Positions 5,748 to 12,676 of a stretch of 16,664 nt of DNA are shown here, in pieces. Each line of letters begins with the position of its first letter. Position 1 is the stretch's first letter. The DNA comes from CBDUUP01 sp965370435. GTDB lineage: Bacteria > Chloroflexota > Anaerolineae > Anaerolineales > UBA11579. The notes under the pieces were generated by a model, which was not told where the DNA came from, searched no databases, and saw only the letters and a program-made list of their open reading frames with translations. Made by a program: the position numbers and the translations under genes. The stretch lies in NCBI GenBank assembly GCA_965370435.1, contig CBDUUP010000049.1, positions 1 through 16,664 of the forward strand, given 5' to 3'.

Positions 5748-5795
5748 GTAGGGGCGGACTGCTGTCCGCCCAGGGCGCACGCGGTGCGCCCCTAC
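5748..5795. repeat. compound palindromic repeat (two hairpins inside outer arms)
   Basis: Outer arms GTAGGGGCG / CGCCCCTAC enclose two adjacent hairpins, GGGCGGAC-TGCT-GTCCGCCC and GGGCGCAC-GCG-GTGCGCCC, a cloverleaf-like fold. The GTAGGGGCG ends are shared with the palindromes inside terL (3637-3678) and the primase (13566-13601), so it belongs to the same dispersed family. It sits between the Roco stop and the next start. Confidence 0.85.
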
Positions 5796-5798
5796 GGG

Positions 5799-8141
5799 TC
5801 AATCGGCGTCCTTCCCGCCGGTGTCGGGAGAGCTGAGAGTGGGCTTGTCTTTGTCGGGAATGAGCTTACTAATGAGAGGGATCTGTTTTATCGTCTCCTT
5901 GAGGAGATCGGTGAAGGATTCGTCTTTGAGCTTATCGTCCTGGCGGAGTTGGAAGAGGCCGATGACGATGACGGTGAGCAGCCCGCCGATGATGACGATG
6001 GGGACTGCCTGCCATTCCAGATTTTTGGAGATGACCGAGTAGGCTACCATAAAGGTGAGGGCGGCGACCAGATAGAAGGAACCCGAAATCCAGGGGTTGT
6101 CCTTGGGGGGCTTGGGGGCGGGTTGGGGTGGTTGGGCTGGTTGGGGGCGCTCGTGAGGGGATTCGGCCCGCTTCTGGCGCTCTTCCTGGGACTCGTAGCC
6201 GTCCAGGAGGGCCTTCACGCTGACCTCGTCCTCCATGCCGGAGGGGATGAAGGTTTGGCGGCCCTTGCGCTCCAGGGTGAGCAGGTGGTCGTAGTCCACC
6301 AGCACATCGGGACGGATGGGGACCTTGGCGTCCACCTTGAGGTTGGGGATGGTGGCGTTGAGGGCGTCCACGGTGGCCCGGATGACGGCCATGAAGTCCC
6401 GGCGGGTGGTCTCCCGGCCCTGCACCTGGATGCGGATGACCCGGTCGGCCCGGTCGGCTTTGACCAGGGCGAGGTTTTGGCCTTGCTTGAGTACCACCCC
6501 GCTGCGCCAGTAGGTTTTCTGGTTAATCAGCTCGTTCATGCGGACGATGAAGCGGGCCAGCAGTGAGCCGGGGAGCACGTCGTAGTGGTATTCGAAAGCC
6601 AGGCTGCCCTCCCAATCGCCGGTGTAGACCTCCTCCTTGCGCAGGAGGTCGGGCACCAGGAACTGCTCCCGCTCCCCGTCGTGGAAGGAATAGCACAGCT
6701 CGAACTTGCGCATCATCCCCATGATGAACTGGCGGTGTTGGTCGCGGGGGTAGGCGGGGCGGAGCAGGATCAGGCGCAGGGTTGACCAGTCCAGGAGGCC
6801 GCCCATATCCAACAAGCGAGAGGAGTTGAGGATCTGGTAGACGCCCTTCGTCACCCATTCGGGGTTGAGGATGGGGGTCTCGCCCAGGTCGGGGTAGCGG
6901 GGGTCCTGGAAGTTGAGGACGATGCCCAGGTCATGCAGGAAGCCGATGAGGGTGTTCTGGCTGGTCTCGTCGGTGACGCCCGCCTCCTCGCACATCTTCA
7001 GGTAGCCGGAATACTCGATGAAGTCCTCCCCCATAGTGGCGAGCTGATCTTTGACCGTATCCCAGGTCTTGGGGAACTCATCCCGGACGTGGGGCATGGC
7101 GTCCACCTCGGCCTGGATGGCGGCGCGCAGTTCGGGGATGCCCTCCCCGTTCTGGCAGGAGGTGGAGAGGATGGCCTTGATCTGGGGATATTTGTTCGTC
7201 AGGCCGGTCTGGTCAATGTCCAGGGCCTGCTGGTCGGACTTGTTGCCCACTACGATGACGGGGGAGTCCCCGCCGAAGTTCTCAATGATCTTGAGCCAGT
7301 ATTCCAGGCGGTTCTCCTCCTCGCCGATCCGGGCGTCGAGGGCCAGCAGGTAGAGGGTGCGGCGGGTCAGGAAGAACTGGTGGGTGGCGTGCATGATCTC
7401 CTGCCCGCCGAAGTCCCACACGTTGAGGCGGATGTCGTCCTCCCCGGCCTGCACCGACCATTCGGTGATGTTGATGCCCTCGGTCTTGTTCTCATTGGGG
7501 TTGTAGGTATCGTGCAGGAGGCGGTTGACCAGGGAGGTCTTGCCCACCGAGCCTTGCCCCAGGAGCACCATCTTGGCCTCGTTGAGGGGGCGGGTGGGGG
7601 CCAGGGCAGTCTCGAAGTAATAGTTGAGGATGGTCTGGGGTTCGTACATCTCCAGTATCTCCGGCGGGATGGGGAGAGGATTACCGCGCAGGTTGAGGCG
7701 TTTCAGCTTTTCAAGTTGACGGATCTCAGGCGGCAGGGCAGTGAGTTGGTTATCAAATATGGACAGCCTGGTGAGTGCTGTGAGGTTGCCCATCTTGGGC
7801 GGTAAGGTGGTGAGTTGGTTTCTACCGAGGTACAGCACGGTTAGCGCGGAGAGGTCCCCGATCTCAGGAGGTAAGGCGGTGAGTTGGTTGCGGTAGAGGT
7901 CCAGCCTGTTGAGCGCGGTGAGTTGCCCGATCTCAGGAGGTAGGGCAATGAGCTGATTATCGATGAGGTTCAGTTCGGTGATCGCGGTGAGTTCAAACAG
8001 CTCATTCGGTAGTTCAGTCAAGCCCATGTTATCGAGATTTAGCTTAGTTGCTCCCTCGCGAGCGGCTTCTTCAATTATTCTCTCGGCTATTTGGTAGGCG
8101 TCTTCGGGGGTGGGTTCTGGGGTGGCGTATTCATCGGCCAT
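5799..8141 (-). CDS. Roco-family GTPase: LRR - Roc - COR with two C-terminal membrane helices
   Basis: A protein of 780 aa; ATG at 8141 with AGGAG 9 nt upstream. Residues 33-160 hold six leucine-rich repeats of the NQLTALPPEIGxLTAL type. A short cap (PLPIPPEILEMYEPQTILNYYF, 155-176) leads to a Roc GTPase: P-loop GQGSVGKT (195-202), Thr in KTEGIN (220), DFGGQE (243-248), NKSD (300-303) and TSCQNGEG (327-334). COR follows (FPKTWDTVKDQLATMGEDFIEYSGYL onward, about 355-620). A Pro-rich linker (about 665-681) precedes two hydrophobic helices (about 688-705 and 712-730), so the protein is likely tethered to the inner membrane with the GTPase in the cytoplasm. Roco proteins are GTP-cycling dimers related to LRRK2; their bacterial roles are largely unknown. 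All nucleotide motifs are intact. It lies in antisense orientation between terL and the portal gene, as cargo. Confidence 0.93.
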   Translation of the reverse strand: MADEYATPEPTPEDAYQIAERIIEEAAREGATKLNLDNMGLTELPNELFELTAITELNLIDNQLIALPPEIGQLTALNRLDLYRNQLTALPPEIGDLSALTVLYLGRNQLTTLPPKMGNLTALTRLSIFDNQLTALPPEIRQLEKLKRLNLRGNPLPIPPEILEMYEPQTILNYYFETALAPTRPLNEAKMVLLGQGSVGKTSLVNRLLHDTYNPNENKTEGINITEWSVQAGEDDIRLNVWDFGGQEIMHATHQFFLTRRTLYLLALDARIGEEENRLEYWLKIIENFGGDSPVIVVGNKSDQQALDIDQTGLTNKYPQIKAILSTSCQNGEGIPELRAAIQAEVDAMPHVRDEFPKTWDTVKDQLATMGEDFIEYSGYLKMCEEAGVTDETSQNTLIGFLHDLGIVLNFQDPRYPDLGETPILNPEWVTKGVYQILNSSRLLDMGGLLDWSTLRLILLRPAYPRDQHRQFIMGMMRKFELCYSFHDGEREQFLVPDLLRKEEVYTGDWEGSLAFEYHYDVLPGSLLARFIVRMNELINQKTYWRSGVVLKQGQNLALVKADRADRVIRIQVQGRETTRRDFMAVIRATVDALNATIPNLKVDAKVPIRPDVLVDYDHLLTLERKGRQTFIPSGMEDEVSVKALLDGYESQEERQKRAESPHERPQPAQPPQPAPKPPKDNPWISGSFYLVAALTFMVAYSVISKNLEWQAVPIVIIGGLLTVIVIGLFQLRQDDKLKDESFTDLLKETIKQIPLISKLIPDKDKPTLSSPDTGGKDAD

Positions 8142-8197
8142 GGAGTGGCTCTCCTGGAGCGGGTGGTGGGAAAAGGGGATGGGTGTCGGGTGGGGTG

Positions 8198-8203
8198 ATT
8201 ATA
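8198..8203 (-). promoter_or_regulatory. -10 box upstream of the Roco gene
   Basis: TATAAT on the minus strand, 57 nt before the ATG, in a segment (GATTATA.CGCAGAGAATGACCCTCACCCC as seen on the plus strand) that is duplicated upstream of the next LRR gene at the same distance. No good -35 hexamer is visible. Confidence 0.5.
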
Positions 8204-8217
8204 ATGCAGAGAATGAC

Positions 8218-8270
8218 CCTCACCCCGCCCCTTCGGGGCTTCCCCTCTCCCGGGAAGGGCGAGGGGGTCG
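8218..8270. repeat. CCCTCACCCC...GAGGGGG intergenic repeat
   Basis: CCCTCACCCC, a GCCCC-TTC-GGGGC hairpin (8227-8239) and CCCCTCTCCC with an imperfect reverse arm AGGGCGAGGGG. The CCCTCACCCC/CTCTCCC type is a frequent dispersed bacterial intergenic repeat. A related copy lies upstream of the next gene. Confidence 0.7.
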
Positions 8271-8289
8271 GGGGGGCGGGTGGCCGAGG

Positions 8290-9753
8290 TTATTCATCTT
8301 CCAGATGACTGAAGTAGTAATCGAGGATGGTCTGGGGTTCGTTCCATTTCTCCAGTATCTCCGGCGGGATGGGGAGGGGGTTGCCATCCAGGAAGAGGTA
8401 CACTAGCTTTTCGAGCTGGCGGATCTCAGGAGGTATGGCGGTGAGCTGGTTGTTATCGAGTTCCAGTCTGATGAGCGCGGTGAGGTTGCCGATCTCGGGG
8501 GGCAGGGCAGTGAGTTGGTTGTGATCGATGATCAGCTTGAAGAGGGCGATGAGGTCCCCGAACTCGGGCGGCAGGACGGTGAGTTTGTTATTCCGTAAGT
8601 GTATTGTGGTGAGCGCAGTGAGATCGCCGATCTCCGGGGGCAGGGCGGTGAGCTTGTTGTAAGAGAGGTCCAGCCAGGTGAGTGCAGTGAGGTTCCCGAT
8701 CTCGGGCGGCAGAGCAGTGAGCTTATTTCCGCCCCATCGTGGGTCTCCAAACTGAAGGATTTTAAGTTTGGTGAGATTCCCGATCTCAGGCGGTAAGGCG
8801 GTGAGTTGGTTCCTGTCGAGGGTCAGCGTGGTGAGCGCGGCGAGGTCGCCGATCTCGGGCGGTAGGGCGGTAAGCTGGTTGTCGGAGATGAACAGATAGG
8901 TGAGCGCGGTGAGGTTCCCGATCTCGGGCGGCAGGGCGATGAACTGGTTGCCATCGAGGTTCAGCTTGGTGAGCGCGGTGAGCTTGCCGATCTCGGGCGG
9001 CAGGGTGGTGAGCTGGTTTTTGTCCAGGTAAAGCTGGGTGAGTTGAGTTAGTTTAAAGACTACTTCAGGCACTGTTTCCAAGTCCATACTGTTGATCCGA
9101 AGTACGGTGAGGTTGGAAAGATGGCGTATGTCAGTAGGAAGGTTTTCGATTTTGTTACCCCCGAGGTACAGCCTGGTAAGCCCGGTGAGCTTGCCGATTT
9201 TGGGCGGTAGGGCTGTGAGCTTGTTGTCTTCGAGGACCAACTTGGTGAGCGCGGTAAGATCCCAGATCTCGGGAGGCAGGGCAGTAAGGTTATTTAGATG
9301 GAGGTTCAACGTGGTGAGAGCGGTGAGGTTGCCGATCTCAGGTGGCAGGGTGGTGAGTTGGGTGCCACTTAGGTCCAATATTTTGAGCGCGGTGAGGTTG
9401 CCGATCTCGGGCGGCAGGGAGGTGAGTTGGTTGCTGTCGAGGTTCAGCCTGGTGAGCGCGGTGAGGTTCCCAATCTCGGGCGTCAGGGAGGTGAGCCGGT
9501 TGCCGCGGAGGTCCAGCCTGGTGAGTGCGGTGAGGTTCCCGATCTCGGGCGGCAGGGCGGTGAGATTGTTGGCGGAGAGGTATAGCAAGGTGAGCGCGGT
9601 GAGGTTGCCGATCTCGGGTGGCAGGGTGGTGAGCTGGTTGAAGTCGAGGTCTAGCTCGGTTGCTCCATCGCGGGCGGCGCGTTCAATTCTTTTTTGTGCT
9701 TCTTGGTAGGCTTCTTCTGGGTTTGGTCCTGGAATTGCGTATTCATCGGCCAT
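8290..9753 (-). CDS. leucine-rich repeat protein, 19 repeats, paralogue of the Roco LRR module
   Basis: A protein of 487 aa; ATG at 9753 behind a GAGG motif. It starts MADEYAIPGPNPEEAYQEAQ, matching the Roco start MADEYATPEPTPEDAYQIAE, then an EEAAREGAT-type helix (RIERAARDGAT). Residues about 33-450 are 18 near-identical 23-aa LRRs (LTxLxLxxNxLTALPPEIGNLTA). One (about residues 333-358) is lengthened (GDPRWGGNKL) and two divergent ones (RHLSN, FKLTQ) sit in the middle. The last repeat and cap (GNPLPIPPEILEKWNEPQTI) equal the Roco cap that precedes its Roc domain. Here translation stops at YYFSHLEDE, so no GTPase, membrane helix or signal peptide exists. It is a cytoplasmic binding solenoid by structure. 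A partner or decoy for the adjacent Roco protein is inferred from the shared ends. Confidence 0.88.
   Translation of the reverse strand: MADEYAIPGPNPEEAYQEAQKRIERAARDGATELDLDFNQLTTLPPEIGNLTALTLLYLSANNLTALPPEIGNLTALTRLDLRGNRLTSLTPEIGNLTALTRLNLDSNQLTSLPPEIGNLTALKILDLSGTQLTTLPPEIGNLTALTTLNLHLNNLTALPPEIWDLTALTKLVLEDNKLTALPPKIGKLTGLTRLYLGGNKIENLPTDIRHLSNLTVLRINSMDLETVPEVVFKLTQLTQLYLDKNQLTTLPPEIGKLTALTKLNLDGNQFIALPPEIGNLTALTYLFISDNQLTALPPEIGDLAALTTLTLDRNQLTALPPEIGNLTKLKILQFGDPRWGGNKLTALPPEIGNLTALTWLDLSYNKLTALPPEIGDLTALTTIHLRNNKLTVLPPEFGDLIALFKLIIDHNQLTALPPEIGNLTALIRLELDNNQLTAIPPEIRQLEKLVYLFLDGNPLPIPPEILEKWNEPQTILDYYFSHLEDE
8406..9657. repeat. 69-nt tandem coding repeats (LRR units)
   Basis: About 18 tandem units of 69 nt, with recurring GAGGTT(G/C)CCGATCTCGGGCGGCAG-like blocks as read on the plus strand. 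They encode the 23-aa LRRs. Near-identical units make this tract prone to recombination, unit gain and loss, and assembly collapse. Confidence 0.85.
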
Positions 9754-9809
9754 GGTCTGCCTCTTCTGGTGCGGGTGGTGGGAAAAGGGGATGGGTGTCG
9801 GGTAGGGTG

Positions 9810-9815
9810 ATTATA
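9810..9815 (-). promoter_or_regulatory. -10 box upstream of the 19-repeat LRR gene
   Basis: TATAAT on the minus strand 57 nt before the ATG at 9753, the same distance and nearly the same flank as upstream of the Roco gene. The leader duplicated together with the gene. A matching -35 box is not evident. Confidence 0.5.
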
Positions 9816-9838
9816 TCGCAGAGAATGACCCTCACCCC

Positions 9839-9899
9839 AGCAGCCTGCGGCTGCTTTCCCCTCTCCCTGGAAGGGAGAGGGGAGCAACCTTCGGTTGCT
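9839..9899. repeat. three back-to-back perfect hairpins between LRR genes
   Basis: AGCAGCC-TGC-GGCTGCT (9839-9855), CCCCTCTCCCT-GGA-AGGGAGAGGGG (9858-9882) and AGCAACC-TTC-GGTTGCT (9883-9899) follow each other with almost no spacing. They lie just past the stop of the 8-repeat LRR gene and before the promoter of the next one. There is no T tract; a dispersed repeat or an RNA-processing/insulating element is possible. Confidence 0.75.
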
Positions 9900-9921
9900 T
9901 CCCAAGTTGAGTGAAGGGCGG

Positions 9922-10593
9922 TTACTCATCTTCCAGATGTTGGAAGTAGTAGTTGAGGATGGTTTGAGGTTTGAAGGATGCCAAGATGATATATGAAGGG
10001 ATGGGGAGGGGATTGCCGTAAAGCTGGAGGTGTTCCAGTTTTTTGAGCTGGCGGATTTCGGGCGGCAAGGCGGTGAGTTGATTATCACCGATGGTTAACC
10101 TGGTGAGCGCGGTGAGGGCGCCGATCTCAGGCGGCAGGGATGTGAGTTGGTTGATGTAGAGATCTAAATTGGTGAGAGCGGTGAGTTTTCCGATCTCGGG
10201 TGGCAGGGTGATGAGTCGGTTGTTCCAGAGGTTTAGCGAGGTGAGAGCGGTGAGGTACCCGATCTCGGGTGGTAGGTCGGTGAGTTGGTTGAAATTGAGG
10301 TCCAGCAGGGTGAGTGATGTGAGGTTCCCAATTTCGGGGGGTAGGGTGGTGTGCGGGTTTTTGGAGAAGTCCAGTGTGGTGAGCTCGCCGAGGCTCCCGA
10401 TATCGGGTGGTAGGGTGGAAAGCTGGTTTAGTTTTATATCTAGCTTGGTGAGCGAGGTGAGTTCAAACAACTCCGGCGGGAGTTCGGTCAAGCCCAGCCC
10501 AGAGAGATCTAACTCAGTCGCTCCCTCGCTGGCGGCGCGTTCAATTCTATTTTGTGCTTCTTGGTATCCTTTGTGGATTTGGTCGGTCATCAT
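9922..10593 (-). CDS. short leucine-rich repeat protein, 8 repeats, paralogue of the Roco LRR module
   Basis: A protein of 223 aa. Two adjacent ATGs follow a GGGAGG; the second (10590) is better spaced (6 nt) than the first (10593). The N-terminal helix YQEAQNRIERAASEGATELDL matches the other LRR proteins, without the MADEYA segment. Eight repeats of the NQLTxLPPEIGxLTAL type follow, ending in the shared cap GNPLPIPSYIILASFKPQTI and the terminal YYFQHLEDE, which equals the end of the 19-repeat gene. No GTPase, signal peptide or membrane segment is present. The repeat consensus and both ends show it descends from the same LRR-only ancestor as its neighbour. The role is unknown; binding to the Roco protein or to the same ligand is inferred. 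Confidence 0.86.
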   Translation of the reverse strand: MMTDQIHKGYQEAQNRIERAASEGATELDLSGLGLTELPPELFELTSLTKLDIKLNQLSTLPPDIGSLGELTTLDFSKNPHTTLPPEIGNLTSLTLLDLNFNQLTDLPPEIGYLTALTSLNLWNNRLITLPPEIGKLTALTNLDLYINQLTSLPPEIGALTALTRLTIGDNQLTALPPEIRQLKKLEHLQLYGNPLPIPSYIILASFKPQTILNYYFQHLEDE

Positions 10594-10640
10594 CTGCCTC
10601 CCAGGAGGGTGGGGGTTGGGAAAAGGTCTCAGGTAGCTTC

Positions 10641-10646
10641 ATTATA
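10641..10646 (-). promoter_or_regulatory. -10 box upstream of the 8-repeat LRR gene
   Basis: TATAAT on the minus strand, 48 nt before the ATG, in a flank (GGTATATAATGAAGC) similar in position to the -10 boxes of the other two LRR genes. The -35 is weak. Confidence 0.45.
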
Positions 10647-10692
10647 TACCAGGAGGTGAAAAAAGTATGAAATATGAAGGATGAAAGCTGAC

Positions 10693-10770
10693 AAACCTTC
10701 AACCTTCCAACCTGCCAACGTTCAACCACCCAACAAAATAACTACCCAACTACTAAACTATCCAACCACA
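10693..10770. repeat. low-complexity CCAAC tract before the portal gene
   Basis: Irregular CAACCTTCCAACCTGCCAAC, CAACCACCCAAC and CTACCCAACTACTAAAC units, pyrimidine/adenine-rich. CAACCTTCCAACCTGC (10700-10715) is the inverted counterpart (14 of 16) of 4494-4509. It forms the right border of the cargo block. Confidence 0.7.
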
Positions 10771-10784
10771 AACGGAGGTTCCAA

Positions 10785-12461
10785 ATGAAAGATTTATCCT
10801 ATTACCAAACCCTCGCCCAAGACATGGTCCAACGCGACGCGGCCCGGGACAAAATGCTCCTCGCCATGGACGACATGTGGCACAACCAGTGGTCGCTGCC
10901 GGGGAACGTGGCCGACCTGGGCTGGATCCACAAGGTGGTCAGCACCGACCCGCACGACGCGGTCCGGGCTGGGGCGCGGGTGCTGTCTTCGGTGGCGCCG
11001 CGGGTGAAACTGCATCCGCTGGGGCCTAACAAGGAGACCAAGCAGAAGACCGACTCCATCGAGCGCGCCCTGACCTGGCACTTCAAGAACGCCAGCCGCC
11101 GCCGCCGGGCCAGCATCCTGCGGGACGTCGCTCTCAGCGCCCTGCTCTACGACGAGGTGGTGGCCCAGGTGGTCTACCTGCCGCACCAGATCAAGGCGGT
11201 GGGAGCCTTCAAGGGCGATACCCGCCGTCTGGAGGCGGCCCGCCGCTTTGGGCCTTTCTCCATCATCGTCCGCAACCCCCGCCACGTCCACGTGCAGTAC
11301 TCCGACTGGATGGCGGAGGCGGTGTTGATGAAGAAGGTGATGCGCGCCCAGGAGGTGGTGGATTTCTGGGGGAGCAAGGCACGCAAGCTGAAGGCCGCCC
11401 TGAACCGCAAGGAGAACGCGGGAATGGACTACATCACCCTGTATGACTACATGGACCTGGATACCCGCGTGGTCTGGGCCATCCCCCAGCAGAGCCAGGG
11501 GACCATCAGTGATGCCGGGTCGGGGGAGGCGGTGACTATCTTGAATGAGGCGCACGGGCTGGGCTTCCTGCCCTGGGTGGCGAGGGTGGGCGGCACTACC
11601 CTGCAAGACCAGGCCGAACACCAGCGCATCCCCCTGCTCTATTCGGTCTACCAGGCCAAGCAGTGGGACACCCAGAACATCGTGGAGACCCTGATGGCCT
11701 CGGAGGTGATCGCCTACGCTGCCTCGCCGCGCCTGAAGGTGGAAGGCCCCACCGACAACGTGGACGTGGACTACGGCGAGCCGGGGCGTCCGGCTTACGT
11801 GCCGCCGGGGCATCAACTCAGCGAGATGCGGCCGCCCGCCCTGGATCAGTCTCTGCTCGCGGTGGGAGACCGGATCGGGTCGCGGATCAGCAAGAGCACG
11901 GTGCCCCGGGTGCTGCAAACCGGCGACTTCCCCGCCGGGACCGCCTTCGCCACCCTCAATCTGGCGACCCAGTCGGGCATCAAGTCGCTTACGCCTTACA
12001 AGGAGTTGGCCGAGCTGTCCCTGGCGGAGATGTTCACCCAGATGCTCTACTGGATTGACTACGCCGGAGAGCCGGTGACCGCTTACGGGAAGGAACGCGA
12101 CGACGGCGGCGCGCAGTACACCATCTCCCCGGCGGATTTCGACGTGGAGAACGTCTACCTGGACGTGGAGCTGACCGCCGACGTACCCACCGACCGCATG
12201 TCTCGGATCAACGCCGCCGCGCTGGCGGTGCGTGAACTGGGCTACTCGCGGGCCAGAGCCTTGGAGCAGATCGGCGAGACCGACCCCCAGGCCATCCTCC
12301 AGCAGCGCCGGGAGGAGGACGCTTGGCTGCGAAGTCCTGAGCCTGTCGAAGGAGAGCCTGTCGAAGGAGGGGTGGAAGATGTGAAGGGCAAGCTGGTAAA
12401 GGGTGCGGCGGAGGCCGCCGGTGAGGACGAATTCCCCGCGGAGGTGGGCGAAGATGGCTGA
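10785..12461 (+). CDS. phage portal protein (probable)
   Basis: A protein of 558 aa; ATG preceded by GGAGG with 6-nt spacing. The portal is the dodecameric ring at the capsid vertex through which TerL pumps DNA. The sequence is mostly helical and charged at the N-terminus (YYQTLAQDMVQRDAARDKMLLAMDDMWHNQW). A region DAVRAGARVLSSVAPRVKLHPL resembles the early portal core, followed by a long middle with MKKVMRAQEVVDFWG and a late helix-loop LNLATQSGIKSLTPYKELAELSLAEMF fitting the channel part. I base the call on length, overall pattern and the terminase-to-portal order, not on a decisive motif. The C-terminus carries a repeat-derived SPEPVEGEPVEGG stretch from about residue 517. A 561-aa minus-strand frame spans the gene but is a shadow without an SD. 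The tail overlaps the LysM gene by 8 nt. Confidence 0.75.
   Translation: MKDLSYYQTLAQDMVQRDAARDKMLLAMDDMWHNQWSLPGNVADLGWIHKVVSTDPHDAVRAGARVLSSVAPRVKLHPLGPNKETKQKTDSIERALTWHFKNASRRRRASILRDVALSALLYDEVVAQVVYLPHQIKAVGAFKGDTRRLEAARRFGPFSIIVRNPRHVHVQYSDWMAEAVLMKKVMRAQEVVDFWGSKARKLKAALNRKENAGMDYITLYDYMDLDTRVVWAIPQQSQGTISDAGSGEAVTILNEAHGLGFLPWVARVGGTTLQDQAEHQRIPLLYSVYQAKQWDTQNIVETLMASEVIAYAASPRLKVEGPTDNVDVDYGEPGRPAYVPPGHQLSEMRPPALDQSLLAVGDRIGSRISKSTVPRVLQTGDFPAGTAFATLNLATQSGIKSLTPYKELAELSLAEMFTQMLYWIDYAGEPVTAYGKERDDGGAQYTISPADFDVENVYLDVELTADVPTDRMSRINAAALAVRELGYSRARALEQIGETDPQAILQQRREEDAWLRSPEPVEGEPVEGGVEDVKGKLVKGAAEAAGEDEFPAEVGEDG
12336..12368 (+). repeat. CCTGAGCCTGTCGAAGG repeat with 15-nt duplication in the portal 3' end
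   Basis: GAGCCTGTCGAAGGA occurs twice head to tail (12339-12353 and 12354-12368), in-frame, giving EPVEGEPVEG. The complete unit CCTGAGCCTGTCGAAGG is the inverse of the piece inserted in terL at 3542. Confidence 0.8.
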
Positions 12462-12672
12462 TCCGAAACGGAAACGCACCCTCCAGGTCCGCCGGGAGGA
12501 TACCTGGTTCAGTCTGGCCCGACGCGCCTATGGGGACGCCGGACGGGCTGGCGATCTGGCTCGCGCCAATCCGGGTATCCAGGTCCTGCGGCAGGGGGTG
12601 GTGTTGGTGGTGGAGGAAGTGGAAATGGGCGGCGAGGGGGCCGCCCATCCCCTCCTTGACCATGATGAATAA
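12454..12672 (+). CDS. small LysM-type protein, probable phage tail/baseplate component
   Basis: A protein of 72 aa (MADPKRKRTLQVRREDTWFS...). It starts inside the end of the portal gene (8-nt overlap, ATG within AAGATGGCTGA), so translation is probably coupled. Residues 9-53 fit the LysM pattern: LQVRREDTWFSLARRAYGDAGRAGDLARANPGI, then VLRQGVVLVV, equivalent to the usual VxxGDTLxxIAxxxYGD...ANPxxL..GxxLxVP. LysM in short phage proteins of this type occurs in tail tube initiator or baseplate proteins that join the tail to peptidoglycan or to the tape-measure hub. A short acidic tail (LLDHDE) follows. There is no signal peptide, in agreement with a virion part. Confidence 0.75.
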   Translation: MADPKRKRTLQVRREDTWFSLARRAYGDAGRAGDLARANPGIQVLRQGVVLVVEEVEMGGEGAAHPLLDHDE

Positions 12673-12676
12673 AAGT

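Noticed and set aside
5730..5780. Upstream start giving 17 more residues to the receiver/DUF3052 protein.
   Set aside because: Those codons lie largely in the compound palindromic repeat and are not typical of a receiver N-terminus.
5784..6566. Plus-strand ORFs of 260-290 aa over the Roco gene (also 6933-7805).
   Set aside because: They are shadows of a gene with complete GTPase motifs on the minus strand; their sequences are Gly/Val/Leu-rich without motifs.
8406..9657. Regular 69-nt repeats as a CRISPR or satellite array.
   Set aside because: The period is 23 codons and translates into perfect leucine-rich repeats in an intact gene.
10794..12479. 561-aa minus-strand ORF covering the whole portal gene.
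   Set aside because: It is a GC-rich shadow: no SD, unnatural His/Val/Gly-rich composition, while the plus-strand gene has GGAGG at proper spacing and fits the terminase-portal order.
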